The position numbers were made by a program, and so were the translations under genes. A stretch of DNA of 64,000 nucleotides from Eimeria necatrix (lineage: Eukaryota; Apicomplexa; Conoidasida; Eucoccidiorida; Eimeriidae): positions 62,001 through 126,000 of the forward strand of contig NW_013654440.1 in assembly GCF_000499385.1 (NCBI RefSeq), given 5' to 3'. Below the pieces are notes generated by a model that saw only the letters and a list, made by a program, of their open reading frames with translations, searched no databases and was not told the DNA's origin. This document shows positions 22,162 through 34,100 of this stretch, one piece after another (position 1 is the stretch's first letter; each line of letters starts with the position of its first letter).

Positions 22162-25100
22162 GTAGAGGCCGTAAATTCGCTGTATTTGCAGCAAGTGGGT
22201 CTTGTCAATGCAGCCCCTGCTTTGCATACAGGGAGCACGTGAAGGGCCTCCTTTACTCAATATTGAGTCTTGCTTTGCAAGCGTATATCCAGTGTTCCCT
22301 TGAGCTTCCTACGTTAAGAGTGCATGCGTATTGCAGCATGGTTTGCATGAGTGGTGGTTAAATGTAGGGATCACACTTATTCCTTTATCTTGCTGACTTC
22401 ATGCGCCTCCATCGCTTTCTCGCCTATTCTCTTGCGCCTTGAGCTCGGCGTAACTTGCCTTGTCAACAATACAGTACTGCGGTTGCCTGATTACATGATC
22501 GGCGCACGCCCTTTTTTGGGACTGCTGCCATACGGTTTTGCTGGTATCCGCGGGAGATCGGTTCGCTGCTTGCATTTGCCTTCACCATGTTCAGGTGGTA
22601 AGTTCTGCATTGTAGGCTCAGATTGGTGCCTTTCCAGAGGAGCTTTCCGTATTCTTGGTTGTTTGTGAAGCCCGTTTGCCGCCTGCACTTGCTTTTGCCA
22701 GGTTGAGGAGGTGAGTTTTGCATTGCAGGCTCAGATTCGTGCGTTTCCAGAGGAGCGAGAGCGGCCTGCAAACCTCCCCAAACGCTCCAGGGTATTGTGG
22801 CGAGTTTTGCATGAGGTGTGCGTGATTGTTGGGAGCATGTCCCTTCGTTTAGATTATTGACGCCGCGATCATTCAGTTTTCGTTTTCTTGGTTGTTTGCT
22901 CCTTGGGCCTGGCGTGGCTCGTGTTGTCAATTGGACAGTTCTGTGTTCGTCAAATTACGGGGCGCGGCGCAACGCTTTTTTTGCGGATACTCCCAGGTGT
23001 GTACTGTGTCTCCGCGTGAAGCCCGTTTGCCGCCTGCACTTGCTTTTGCCAGGTGGTGAGTTTTGCATTGCAGGCTCAGATTCGTGCGTTTCCAGAGGAG
23101 CGAGAGCGGCCTGCATACCTTCCCAAACGCTCCAGGGTATTGTGGCGAGTTTTGCATGAGGCGTGCGTGATTGTTGGGAGCATGTCCCTTCGTTTAAATT
23201 GTTGACGCCGCGATCATTCAGTTTTCGTTTTCTCGGTTGTTTGCTCCTTGGGCCTGGCGTGGCTCGTGTTGTCAACTGGACATTTCTGTGGTCATCAAAT
23301 TACGGGGCGCGGCGCAACGCTTTTCTTGCGGATACTCCCAGGTGTGTTCTGTGTCTCCGCGTGAAGCCCGTTTGCCGCCTGCATTTGCTTTTGCCAGGAA
23401 GAGGTGGTGAGTTTTGCATTGCAGGCTCAGATTCGTGCGTTTCCAGAGGAGCGAGAGCGGCCTGCATACTTCCCCAAACGCTCCAGGGTATTGTGGCGAG
23501 TTTTGCATGAGGTGTGCGTGATTGTGGGGAGCATGTCCATTCGTTTAGATTGTTGACGCCGCGATCATTCAGTTTTCGTTTTCTTGGTTGTTTGCTCCTT
23601 GGGCCTGGCGTGGCTCGTGTTGTCAACTGGACAGTTCTGTGTTCGTCAAGTTACGGGGCGCGGCGCAGCGCTTTTCTCGCGGATACTCCCAGGTGTGTTC
23701 TGTGTTTCCGCATGAAGCCCGTTTGCCGCCTGCACTTGCTTTTGCCAGGCTGAGGAGGTGAGTTTTGCATTGCAGGCTCAGATTCGTGCGTTTCCAGAGG
23801 AGCGAGAGCGGCCTGCAAACCCCCCCACAAACGCTCCAGGGTATTGTGGCGAGTTTTGCATGAGGTGTGCGTGATTGTTGGGAGCGTATCGATTCGTTTG
23901 GATTGTTGGAAGAATGTCCATTCATATAGATTATTGGCCGTGTGCCGTTTTAGTCGCGCAGATGTTAGCATGGCGTTTTCTGGACTCTTTCTACACGTTT
24001 TGCGTGTTTTCACGTGAGGACAGTTCTATGCCTTCATTTATTCTTTCCAAGCGGGGGATTTGAGTTCTGCACTGCAGGCTCAGATTCATCTCTTTCCGGA
24101 GGAGTGGGATCGGTTCGCCTACCTGCCCAAAAGTTTTGGAGTGTTGTGGCAAGATTCGCGTGAGATGTTCATTGCTACAGGGAGTCCGTTAATTGTGCCT
24201 TCATTTATTCTTTCCAAGCGGGGGATTTGAGTTCTGCACTGCAGGCTCAGATTCATCTCTTTCCGGAGGAGTGGGATCGGTTCGCGTACCTGCCCAAAAG
24301 TTTTGGAGTGCTGTGGCAAGATTCGCGTGAGATGTTCATTGCTACAGGGAGTCCGTTAATTGTTTTATGTTGCTAATGCTACGCGCGTTCGCTTCATGCT
24401 GTTAATGCTATGCGCGTTCGCTTCTTTTCCGTATGTTCTCATGCCTCGTGCTAGTTACTTTGGCAACGGGGCATCAATGCTCTGTGCCTCTGCGTGAGGC
24501 CGGTCTCCCGCGTTCATTCATTTCTTCCAGGCTGAGGGAGTGTGTTTTCAACTGCGAGCTCAGACTTGTGTCTTCATAAGAACGAGAGCGGCTTGCTTGC
24601 TTCGCGAGAAGCTTCAGGGGTCCATGGCGAGACTAGCACAGCTTATGTGTAGTTGCAGGGAGTACGCCTTGTTTAGTGGTGCTTAGCGTTTTGTGCAAAT
24701 CATACACGGCATGAACCTGCAGGCTTGCTGCTTGTTCTGTGAGACGGTGGAGTGTGGTGAATAGGAGGCTACCGATATGCACGCTGCGGCTGAGTGGCAT
24801 GCGAGAGCTGAATGAAGGGCGCTTTTCCTGCTTCGCGACATTCGTCTTTGCGACAGGAGTCTCCTGATCATGGTTTCCAAGTTGCAGGTGAAAGCATTCT
24901 TTTGCATACGAGTGACTTGTTGAGGTTTCCTGCTGACAGAGCTTGCAGGCTTCCCGTTTCGTGCAATATTGATTATAGGCCCATGCATTCGATTAAGCTT
25001 TCAGTGGTGTTGGAGTCGGTTGAGTTTCACAACTTGGTGCTGGTGGGGAAAAGACGTGTGGAAGTCACACACAGCTGCTACGCGCTAACATGCGTGCGTG

Positions 25101-28100
25101 GCACGCTGTGTTGCGCATGCTCCAGTTGCACAGTGAAGTCAAGGAGAAAATGCTGCAGTTGATTGCATCATGCGTACATCGGTTTTTTCCTTTTGAGAAC
25201 AGTCTATTGCCGCTGCGGCAGCAATGTAGTGCGTGTCAGACACGTTTGTTGTTCCCCAGGTAGTGCGTCCATACGTGGCTCTGATTTGAAGAATCGGTGG
25301 ATCTTTTAAGGATGGCGTTTGTGATTGCGCGGGATGAGGCCGTGCAGCACTTCAGCTAGAGGTGGCGCGCATCTAAGATACCAGCTATGGGCCCTGGCAT
25401 CTGGTTACTTCTCATGGGGTTTTGGATGATTCTGCACAGCTTGTTGGCGCACGCAGCAGTGGCAGTGGTTGGTAGTGCTGCAGGGTTTGATGGGCTGGCG
25501 ACGTCGTGGGGTAGTGACTGCTGGCTTGCTGTCATTCGTCGCCTCAGACAGTGCGTTGATATCACAATTTGGCAACGGAATATATCCGAAAGCGGCTCAT
25601 GATTGCTTTTAATATGCACGGCTCAGTCAAGCTGGCCTGCTTGGTACAGTGGTACCCATGGGCGGGAGTGGTTCGCCACTTGCTGAGAAGAATATGCATG
25701 ACTTAGGAAGTGCGCAGCAGTCCCCTTCTTTCCTGCCATTGTAGCTGTCCGCAATCCGTCACTGCTTTAATTGAAGGCACTGCCAAGCTCACGGACAAAA
25801 ACAATGGGGCAGTTGCTAGCTAAGCAAATGATGCGCGTGTGTTTTAGCACTCGTCGGCCCTTAGAGGACTGCGTAAGCAGTCACGAATTCGGGAAATTCA
25901 CATAGTGAAGGTACGGGCCACTTTTTCGCTGTAAGTAGTGCAGGGTTTAGGATGGTGCGTATAGAGTAGCAGTACAGCGTGCGGCGCTGTGGCAGAGATG
26001 GCACTGCTGGTATAGGAAGTGCGTCTACAGAATTTGCTAGCTCATCACCAAAATAAGTTGGAAAGGTACTGCAGGCTGCCGAATTGATGGGACAAGACGG
26101 CGGTGGGACAGCGCGCTCCTCGTACCAGTGGGGCGGGCCGCCAGTTAAGTCTACAGGGAAAAGTGCCGATCTAGTCTTTTGGCAAGAGAGCCATCGGCGT
26201 ACTTGCAGAGAAACAGTACACCATGCGGTACTGCTACTCTTGCCACTGTGGTGTTGTAGGAAGTGCGCCAGTAGAGTGTGCCGGCCCAGCATGTAATTGC
26301 TCTAGTTCGTTGTGAGGCAGACAATGGAAGGAAGTAGCTGCAACAGGGTGCTTCTTTGGTGATCTAAGTTGATAAGCATGCGTCCACCGGTCCAGGTCTT
26401 CTTAACTGCCGCTACTGCCACTGGCTAGCGCAGCAGCACAGTGTACATCACTAACAACTATTTGCGTAGCCGCATTTATTTGATTTGTTCGCATGCTGCA
26501 GGCAGTGCGTTAATGCCGCGATGCGGCTATCTCTGCTGTTCAGGTGCCTGCCCAGGACGGATCTCTGGGATCTTATAATGATCGAGTTCCATGCCGAGTA
26601 AACTACTGTTTCTTCTAGCGAGTGCGTTTGAAACGGTGCCGCACGCCGATTTGCAAAATGCAGGCAAAGCCGTGCACAACTATCCAGGACGCGAATGGTC
26701 CAGCATTGCCACTTCGGAATGCACAAGCAACCAGGTTTTCTAATAAATAATTGTTGAACTCATGGAACATGTGATAGGAGGAGCACAAGCCTAACGCACT
26801 TGGGGCAGAAAGTGTGTCTGGCAGAAAACCGACAGCAACGCATTTCCATTTCTGCTTACTTTACTGCTTGGGGCGTTGCTCTGCTCATGGAACTTGGGCT
26901 TAGAAACTTTGGTCTTATCTGCACTTAACTGACTTGGTCACCAACATGCTCCAGGCGGTGCGTCTGCGCTTTTGCCAGGCGAAACGGGCGTATGCCGGCT
27001 GAAATAAGTAGGCTACTGTCAAACAGAAATAGTGGTTGCTGCTTTGGGGTATTTCTCCGCAGAGGTAGCGAGGAGAAAACAGAGGAACTCGAGATTGGAT
27101 CGAAACAGAGGGTGTGTTGGATTTCTTGCTTTAATATTGTTTGTAAATGAAATGCCTTGTGGGGACTGGACACCTTCTTCTAATTTTTGGATCGCCATTT
27201 CGATGTGCCAGGATGTGGGTCGCCTGCCGGCTGCCTCTGGGCAGGAGGTTTGCTTGTATCTACGTAGCTGGGCTCATTGTAATAGGAATGTAATTGTGGA
27301 GCTAAGCATATCTGAGTGTCTGCTGCGGTGGGGTCGGCAAACATGGACCAGCAAGTGCGCAGGACATCTCCATGATGAAATGCGGTGCATCGTACAGGGA
27401 ATTTGACGCCTAGCGCTTCGCCACGTTTTTCAGCTTTTCCCGTTTTCTTAGCCTTTCATTTCCTAGGCAGTGAGTTGGTGGGCTGTGTGAGTACAGGGCC
27501 GACGCTGCCCTCCAGAAGCAGTGGCAGTCAGAGCACAGTGGCAGCACTGGAGCAAATCGGTTTTTGCAGTAAGACGGCCAGAAAGTCTTTTAGGCGCCAT
27601 CTATACTGTCGCTGCTACTGCTACAATAGATGCTTGCCGATAGAGCAGGACAAACTTTCATATATCCGAACCTCAGTGTTGGATTATGTGGAATGATCAG
27701 ATGGTATGTTAGTTTTTCGGCAAACTCATCTCTAGGGGCCGTAAAGGGAAAGCAAAATACCTCTAAGGCAAATTGGATCACTGTCAAAACAGGACGTGTG
27801 TATATTTTCAGTGTTAGTTGCTTTGAACGTTTAAGAAGCTTGAGTTCAGGGTGCGTTAGTGAGCACCTTTGTGATTTGGACTGTAGTGATATGCCCAGTG
27901 GAAATGCGGAGCCACTAAAAGAAGTTAATGTTGCTCGACACAGGCAGTATGCTTGGACACTTGATGAGTAGAGCAAGTGCCACGCTGCGTCACTGGTACC
28001 TAGGGCCATCCCCTACGGAGGCCCCTGAATGGCTTTTGGCACTCAGTTGGCCATACCGGGTACGAGGGTTGAGGTTTTAGAGCCTAGGACTGAGGGTTTA

Positions 28101-31100
28101 GGGTTTAGGGTTAAGGGTTTACTAGGTATCCTCCGTTGAAATGCTGGCCAAAAGTACGTTTGATTACTCAGCAGAAGAGAGCATACTCCTGATGCAGTTC
28201 GTACGTTTGCCGCGCCGGGATATTGCGTGTCCACTAGGTGTTCTTGGCATTCACTTGCGTGGTTAGGCGACGAGCTCATAAATTACCGGCCGCAGAGTCT
28301 GTGGTTTACTAGTGATGGATATTGGCATGGCTTAGCGAGTGTGTTTCCTGTAACTCGTTGTCCTACAAGACGTTGAAAGGATTGCGTTTTCGGGGCGGAG
28401 GATTTTTTTGCGGAGTTACGATTAAGCACTGATAATGTGCAAGTTGATGGCGCAGGAAGTGAGTGTAACAACATGGCCTTTTGAAGGCAGAGAATGTTTC
28501 GCCGAGGCCCCATTGAATACGTGAGAGGAACTCTTAGCGTGCTCAATGCTGTGCAAGAAGCCACCGTGCTTTATGAGTTTAGTATGTACGTTCGTACGGG
28601 CCGTTTAGTGGCCAACTATGTTAATCAATCGTTGCTTTTGACGGAAGACTGCCAAAACACCCATCAGCTCACCGGCGGTGCTTTGTTGTTGGGAGTGAGC
28701 TGGCAGTACCCAGCCACTAGCAGCGCTGTGTTATAACCGCTTGCGTTACTATTATCTCTTCAACATCCCCGTTTCGCCTGGCATGCGTCTTGACCACTTG
28801 CGACGCTGCGCTGTTATTGGTTCGCTATCGTGTAGATTGTGCGTCTTACGCAAACCTACTACGAAACCTGTCTGGGCAGCGCCGCTTCAACCTGCGTTTG
28901 AGGCATGAATCTACGTTGCTTGGGATACCAAACAGAGTGTAGGTGAAGCGAGCTAGATTTTACGCCGGCGATCTTCTCAGCATCTACTGAACCCCATCAA
29001 GGCTTTGAGCCAAGGCGGTTTACGGAAGGACATTTTTGACGATAGGCCGTGCGCGATTTGGCTCTTTTAGATCGGCATGTGATGCGAAAATGTGTAGCGA
29101 TGAACAGCGCGTTGGTAGCTCATACTCTGTTTCGTAATGTTGGAGGGCTTCGAAGCACACGCCACGTGGACATGCAACTAGCTGCAAGATGACCAGACTC
29201 TCCATGTGACATAAGTTTGCACTTTCGCATCGCGAATGAGGCGACAGCAGAGAGGCTTTGCTCCTTTTAAACGTGCGTAGTTCAATCCGCTGACGTTTCG
29301 AAAAGGGAACTGTTCATTTCTTTGCGCTGCACTGCTAGAGCATATTGCATTTCTTAGACAGTGCGCAGGCTCCCACTAACAGATATAAGAGGGTTAAGAG
29401 TCAGCCATATGCACGCTGCTAGCTAAAAAGGCAGGACATGGAACTACACAGTGCCGGCGTGCGGTGACTGAGGCAAAGCTGCATAAAGTGGTAAATTTTG
29501 ATGTCGTAGGAAGTTCGTTTCCACAAGGTCTAAATCCAAGAATAGCATACATGCTGGTGTGCGCCACTTGGTAGCCGGAGGCCGTTCAGTGGGCTTTATT
29601 CCGTTGCCTGCGGATACTGACGGCAATTATCTTGACCGAAGTAGCCCACGAATATTCGGCGTTTCTACGCGTTGCACGGCGATTACCTCTGCACTGTTTT
29701 CTGTCTAGAATGGAGTTAGCCAGTAACCAGTGCTGCGTTGACATTATAGAGAGTTCGTTTCCGAATAGAAGCTAATCAGGCCTGCTCTTAGTATTTTTCT
29801 GCAGCATGCGCAGTACGTGCTTTTCGGACGTGAACCATGAAAAGCAACTGGGGAAACTTATTTCGTATGGAACACTTTTCGGACGTGAACCATGAAAAGC
29901 AACTGGGGAAACTTATTTCGTGTGGAACAGTCAGTGCGTGTGCCATTTGATGCATTGCGTGGTGGCGATGGAACATTTTTGTTCGGCAGACGATTTGCCA
30001 ACAGCCAGCAGAGCAGGCCCTTGAGCACTCCCGTAGATGCTTGTCCACATCTAATGCACCTTGATTCTTGGTGCGGCATGAGCTATTTGTTGCTGAACGT
30101 GTTGAGTGCACCAGGTTTGTTCGGATGGTGAATTGATGCGGAGGCGAACCTCCTGTTCCGCAGTTCCTGGGTGCAGTCAGCTCTGACGTCAACAGAACAA
30201 GCGCGAGCTACATTCACATGTTATAGCACGTGAGCTCGATCAATAGCTAGCTGACGAAGCACCTAGATGCTACATTGATGGTTGTCTAACAGGTACTGGC
30301 ATGGCAGTTTGTTAGTTTCTTTCACCTTGACTACAGGCGCATGTTTTTGTTGGAACAGGAAGTACGCCCAAGGAAAAGAATTGCACACTTTCCAGCACAT
30401 GCTGGTACTACACTGCATGCGTTTTGGTGCTGAGTAGCTTTGTGTTAAAAGATTATTTTGTCTGTGCCCGTTAAAGGAAAAGAATTGGACACTTTCCAGC
30501 ACATTTTGGTACTACACTGCATGCATTTTGGTGCTGAGTAGCCTTGTTTAATAGATTATTTTGTCCGTGCCCGTTACATGAGTTCCTGATTTGCCTTGTA
30601 CTTGTCCGTATGAAATGCCTACATTTTCCCAAAGACTATTCCTTGTTTTGTTCCCGAAACGAATAAAACAAATTGCTCTTCCAGGGAGACCTAATGAGGA
30701 CAATAAAAATTCGAGAGCTTTGCATACGAAATTAGCAAATATTAATATATTAAGTGTTTGATGCTCAGATACGTGATACTCAAACAATGTCATGAATTAC
30801 ACTGCGTAGGAGGTAAGTTCTGGAGACTGATTGCATTGCACGTTTCGGCATCTCCGCGATACCTGCTTGTAAGGAACTGCGGTAGGTTTTTGACATTACA
30901 CTGCAACGTACGCAACAAGGCAACGCCACCATTTCCATAGCTGAGTGGAATATGCGGAGGTGTGCAGCTGAGCTGCGTTGTGACACAGACAGTGGGCTTG
31001 TACTCAAATCCTGCTTGTGGCAGTTGCATCTTGCCAGGCAGCTTCAACAATGTTTTGCCTTTCGGCCGAATTCGCAAGACCCTGACTTGTAACTCGGCTG

Positions 31101-34100
31101 GCTGAATTGTTAGTTGTACTGTTGAAACAGATCGTGCGCCGAAGAAATAGAATGCTTGATGTAGATGAATCACCGATAGCCACTACTAGTATTCTTATCT
31201 GCTTGCTGACTGCATCCAAGGCAAGCCCGCATGACAGCGGTGACTTGAGCGTGTATGAATTACGAAGAGAGTAAGTTTGCATGCGCCCGTATCATTCCAC
31301 TACACTTGCATCCGAGAGAAACGCCCCATGCAGTGGCAGGAGGCTTATTTTTGCAGCGTGAGTAAGGCTGTGGGATCTGATGGCATGAACCAGCTGGTGC
31401 GTAAAAAATTCATGGATATAATGGCGTGTACTCAGTGCTTTGTCATGGGCCTGGATAATAACGGATTGCTTCTGTTGGAAGCACACTTGCGGGATGCAGG
31501 CAGTGGGTGTCGTTAAATATATTCCAGTTGCACGAGGTAGATGATCTCACAATCTCCTCGGCTGAGAAGCTTTGACAAGCATTAACAACCGTCTACTTTA
31601 GAAATGACGCAAACCTTTAAGCATGTACGTTTCTGTCAGGCGGCACATCGTCGTTTAGGTGGCTCAGTGAAAGTAGTTGGGAAGACCGCGAAGGCTTTTT
31701 TTTCTTGGCAAGGAATGATACCGTTTAGCGCGTGCGTTTGGTGTCTCTACCCCTCCCCGCATTTCACCTTCCACCCTGAACGGCTGAACGCACTTGGCAG
31801 GCTTTTCTGAGTGTCATTGCCTTCACATGATCATTCCTGGGGGATCTGAGCCAGCTTGTGCGTCGGACTTGAGTATCTCCTGGCGGACCCCTGTATCAAA
31901 CAAGTGGGGTAGATGCGATTTATCAAGTGGAACACAGGCCATGGCTGTGCTAGAAAGGAGTTTTTCTCTCAGGCGGTGCGCTGATGTTGCTCGGCAGTGT
32001 TCAACGTAACAGTGACTAGTTCCAGCGTGCTGTTTTTGACGGCGCAGCGCAACAGGGGAACGCTATTGCTGTTGAAGGGGTTTGTTAATTTAGGATGTGA
32101 GATTGTATTCAGAGAGCATTTTGGAAAGCCCAAAGAGACCAGTTGCTCGTTGCTTTCTATGGTGTCCGACGGAGGTAATGAAAACGATTTACACAGCTTG
32201 CGGCTTGAACTCATACTTCTGCGTAGGCAAAAACACACAATGCGAATCGGCAGGCGAAGCCCCGCATTGCTTTCTCGGGAATTTATTCGCTCTTACTCAG
32301 ATGGTGCGCTTTTGTTCTTGTGCCGCCCATTATATAGTGCGCCCAGTAGCATCAAGGATGGCACTGCAAAAAGACTGGCAGATGGGCGAAAATCTGAGTT
32401 GTTGGCTTTGCCTGTCTCATGCCACAAAGTGCTGTTTGGTCAGTGCCTACTTGCACGGTTGGGCATTCTTGCTTTGCTTAGATTGTACGCTTACGGCTAT
32501 ACTGAATGTGATTTTATCATGCCGTTTCGAGAAAAATGAATTGTTCTTTCGAACACCATAAGCACCGAAACGGCATGACAGTGGAAGAAGGCCTACTTGC
32601 ATTTTGCGTGCCTGTGGGAGCGCAGCATTACAGTTCTGAAGATTTGTCTTCTAATAAATTCATGCCTTGAAGGAAGCGTATGTGGGTGTTAGTTACTCGA
32701 TACTAGTGGAATGAAGAACCTGCGCAGAAATTAATTGCAACATTGGCTGGTGGCAGTAACCTTAGCACTGCATCATCTATGTGCATGGCGCTTACCAGCC
32801 TGCATCGGAGGTCAGGACAACACGGCAACGTTTTTGCGCCGCTCAATGAGCCGAGGGGTTACTGCGACAGAATTGGCCAAACTTTTTGAAAGCCTGTGAG
32901 CCTTTTTTTATAGACCGCAAATGCGATGCGTTGTTCACATGCTCATACTGGGGATCCAGCAAGTAGTAATTGAGTCTTTGAAAAGTAGTAATAACATCCT
33001 CGTTCTAAATGTGATAAGCAAAGAAGAGGCATATCAAGCCTAGACGGTCTGCGAAGTGCAGGAATGGCGAGCGCGGCATGCGAGTTTTGTAGTGCAACGC
33101 CTGTTGCCTGTGTTGCATTCCGGACGTTTTCAACTGCACATTCCGCCTTTGAGTGTGGCAGGCTGGTTTTGGTTCTGAATAGAAAATGAGCAAGATGGGT
33201 TCTAGGCGATAGTGCGGTCGAGGTCCAACGTTTCAACGGGGTAAGACGGATTCAAGTATGGCATATGACATAATGGAATTGTGTTGCGTACTATGCCAAA
33301 GAAACATGCTTGGGACGTTGGCAAAACGATGACAAATCAAACGCATGGTGTCATTGAACCTACACGGCGGTGATGTGCTCAGCACAGCAAGCATAAGTCT
33401 TACCGGTATAGACAGTGGGTCTGGCATGATAAAGGGGCCACTAATTGCTGGTCCAGCAACGTTGAAGTGGCGTGCGTCACTCTAAAAAGCCATTTGCGCA
33501 GTAGCCACTATGATGGCACTAAGCGGTAGTGCCTTTCTGTAGAGCGGAAAAGGAAAATTGATGAAGCCTGGTCGGTTTGTAAAGCTGGAAAGGAGCACGA
33601 GTATATTAATGCATGACACTGGATCAGAATGCGCTCATGATAATGGCTTGGCCTATGCAGCGGTGAAAAGAGATGAAACGCTCGTTCTCTATTTGGAGAC
33701 AGGAACGGTGAAAGTGTTTTTGTAGTTAGAAGCTCCTAGTTTGACTCCCAGCCCTTCAACGCTTGCTTGCCCGTTATAAAGCTCATGGGAACATGACAGT
33801 CTATTCAGTTGAGGACAAACATCTAGTTCGTGCGTTCTTCGTTATACGTCTTTATTTTTAGAGCTTGATTGAGACTGAGCAAGCGTTCAAATCCAAGGTC
33901 AGAGCCGTGGAAGGAGCTTGAGAGTGTGCTGGGATGACTGCAAGGCTTCTAGGTTGCTGTATCTTGGGGCATCTGCCTGATGAGCATTGGTGCAAGTGTG
34001 TGTATGGCGCTTGCCGGTCTGGTAAGAAGTTCAGGACGACATGTCAACGCTTTTGCGCTACTCAGTGAGCCGAGCGGTTACTGCGACAGAATTAGCCGAA

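Larger units (their letters stand above)
22192..24661 (+). other. Micro-exon block A: 3-nt and 9-nt exons, Val/Glu/Gly codons
   Basis: Triplet or nonamer start positions between acceptor and donor are: 22192 CAA (doubtful, only 30-35 nt after exon 1), 22595 GTG, 22702 GTTGAGGAG, 23053 GTG, 23398 GAAGAGGTG, 23749 GCTGAGGAG, 24181 GGA, 24348 GGA, 24531 GCTGAGGGA, 24659 GGA. Donors are GTAAGT, GTGAGT, GTCCGT, GTGTGT and GTACGC. Read in phase 0 they give Val/Glu/Ala/Gly only. A GCTCAGATTC segment between GCATTGCAG and GTGCGT is also present in each 347-bp repeat. If it is spliced as a 10-nt exon it would change the phase, which I cannot resolve. Confidence 0.55.
28336..32303 (+). other. Micro-exon block C: charged, helix-like residues
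   Basis: First bases: 28336 CGA, 28456 GAA, 28583 TAT, 28836 ATT, 29358 ACA, 29510 GAA, 29750 AGA, 29931 TCA, 30359 GAA, 30810 GAG, 30989 ACA, 31268 AGA, 31394 CTG, 31500 GCA, 31729 CGC, 31855 CTT, 31973 GCG, 32094 GAT, 32301 ATG. Reading: R, E, Y, I, T, E, R, S, E, E, T, R, L, A, R, L, A, D, M. With block B this has the look of an amphipathic charged helix or coiled coil. Donors at 29510 and 29750 are the variant GTTCGT. Site 30810 has the textbook donor GAG|GTAAGT. Confidence 0.6.

Noticed and set aside
21685..22260. 191-codon minus-strand frame
   Set aside because: It is a shadow of the plus-strand exon, which has a signal peptide, a transmembrane helix and a donor at its end.
22463..24013. 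Recurrent minus-strand frames of 76-155 codons that look like a gene family
   Set aside because: They are copies of the same 347-bp repeat, open on both strands, without splice or start context. Repetition, not selection, explains their similarity.
31997..32539. 180-codon plus-strand frame
   Set aside because: It runs through two micro-exon sites (32094, 32301), has no recognisable domain, and overlaps a 154-codon frame in another phase. Chance length is plausible, though RNA data should be checked.
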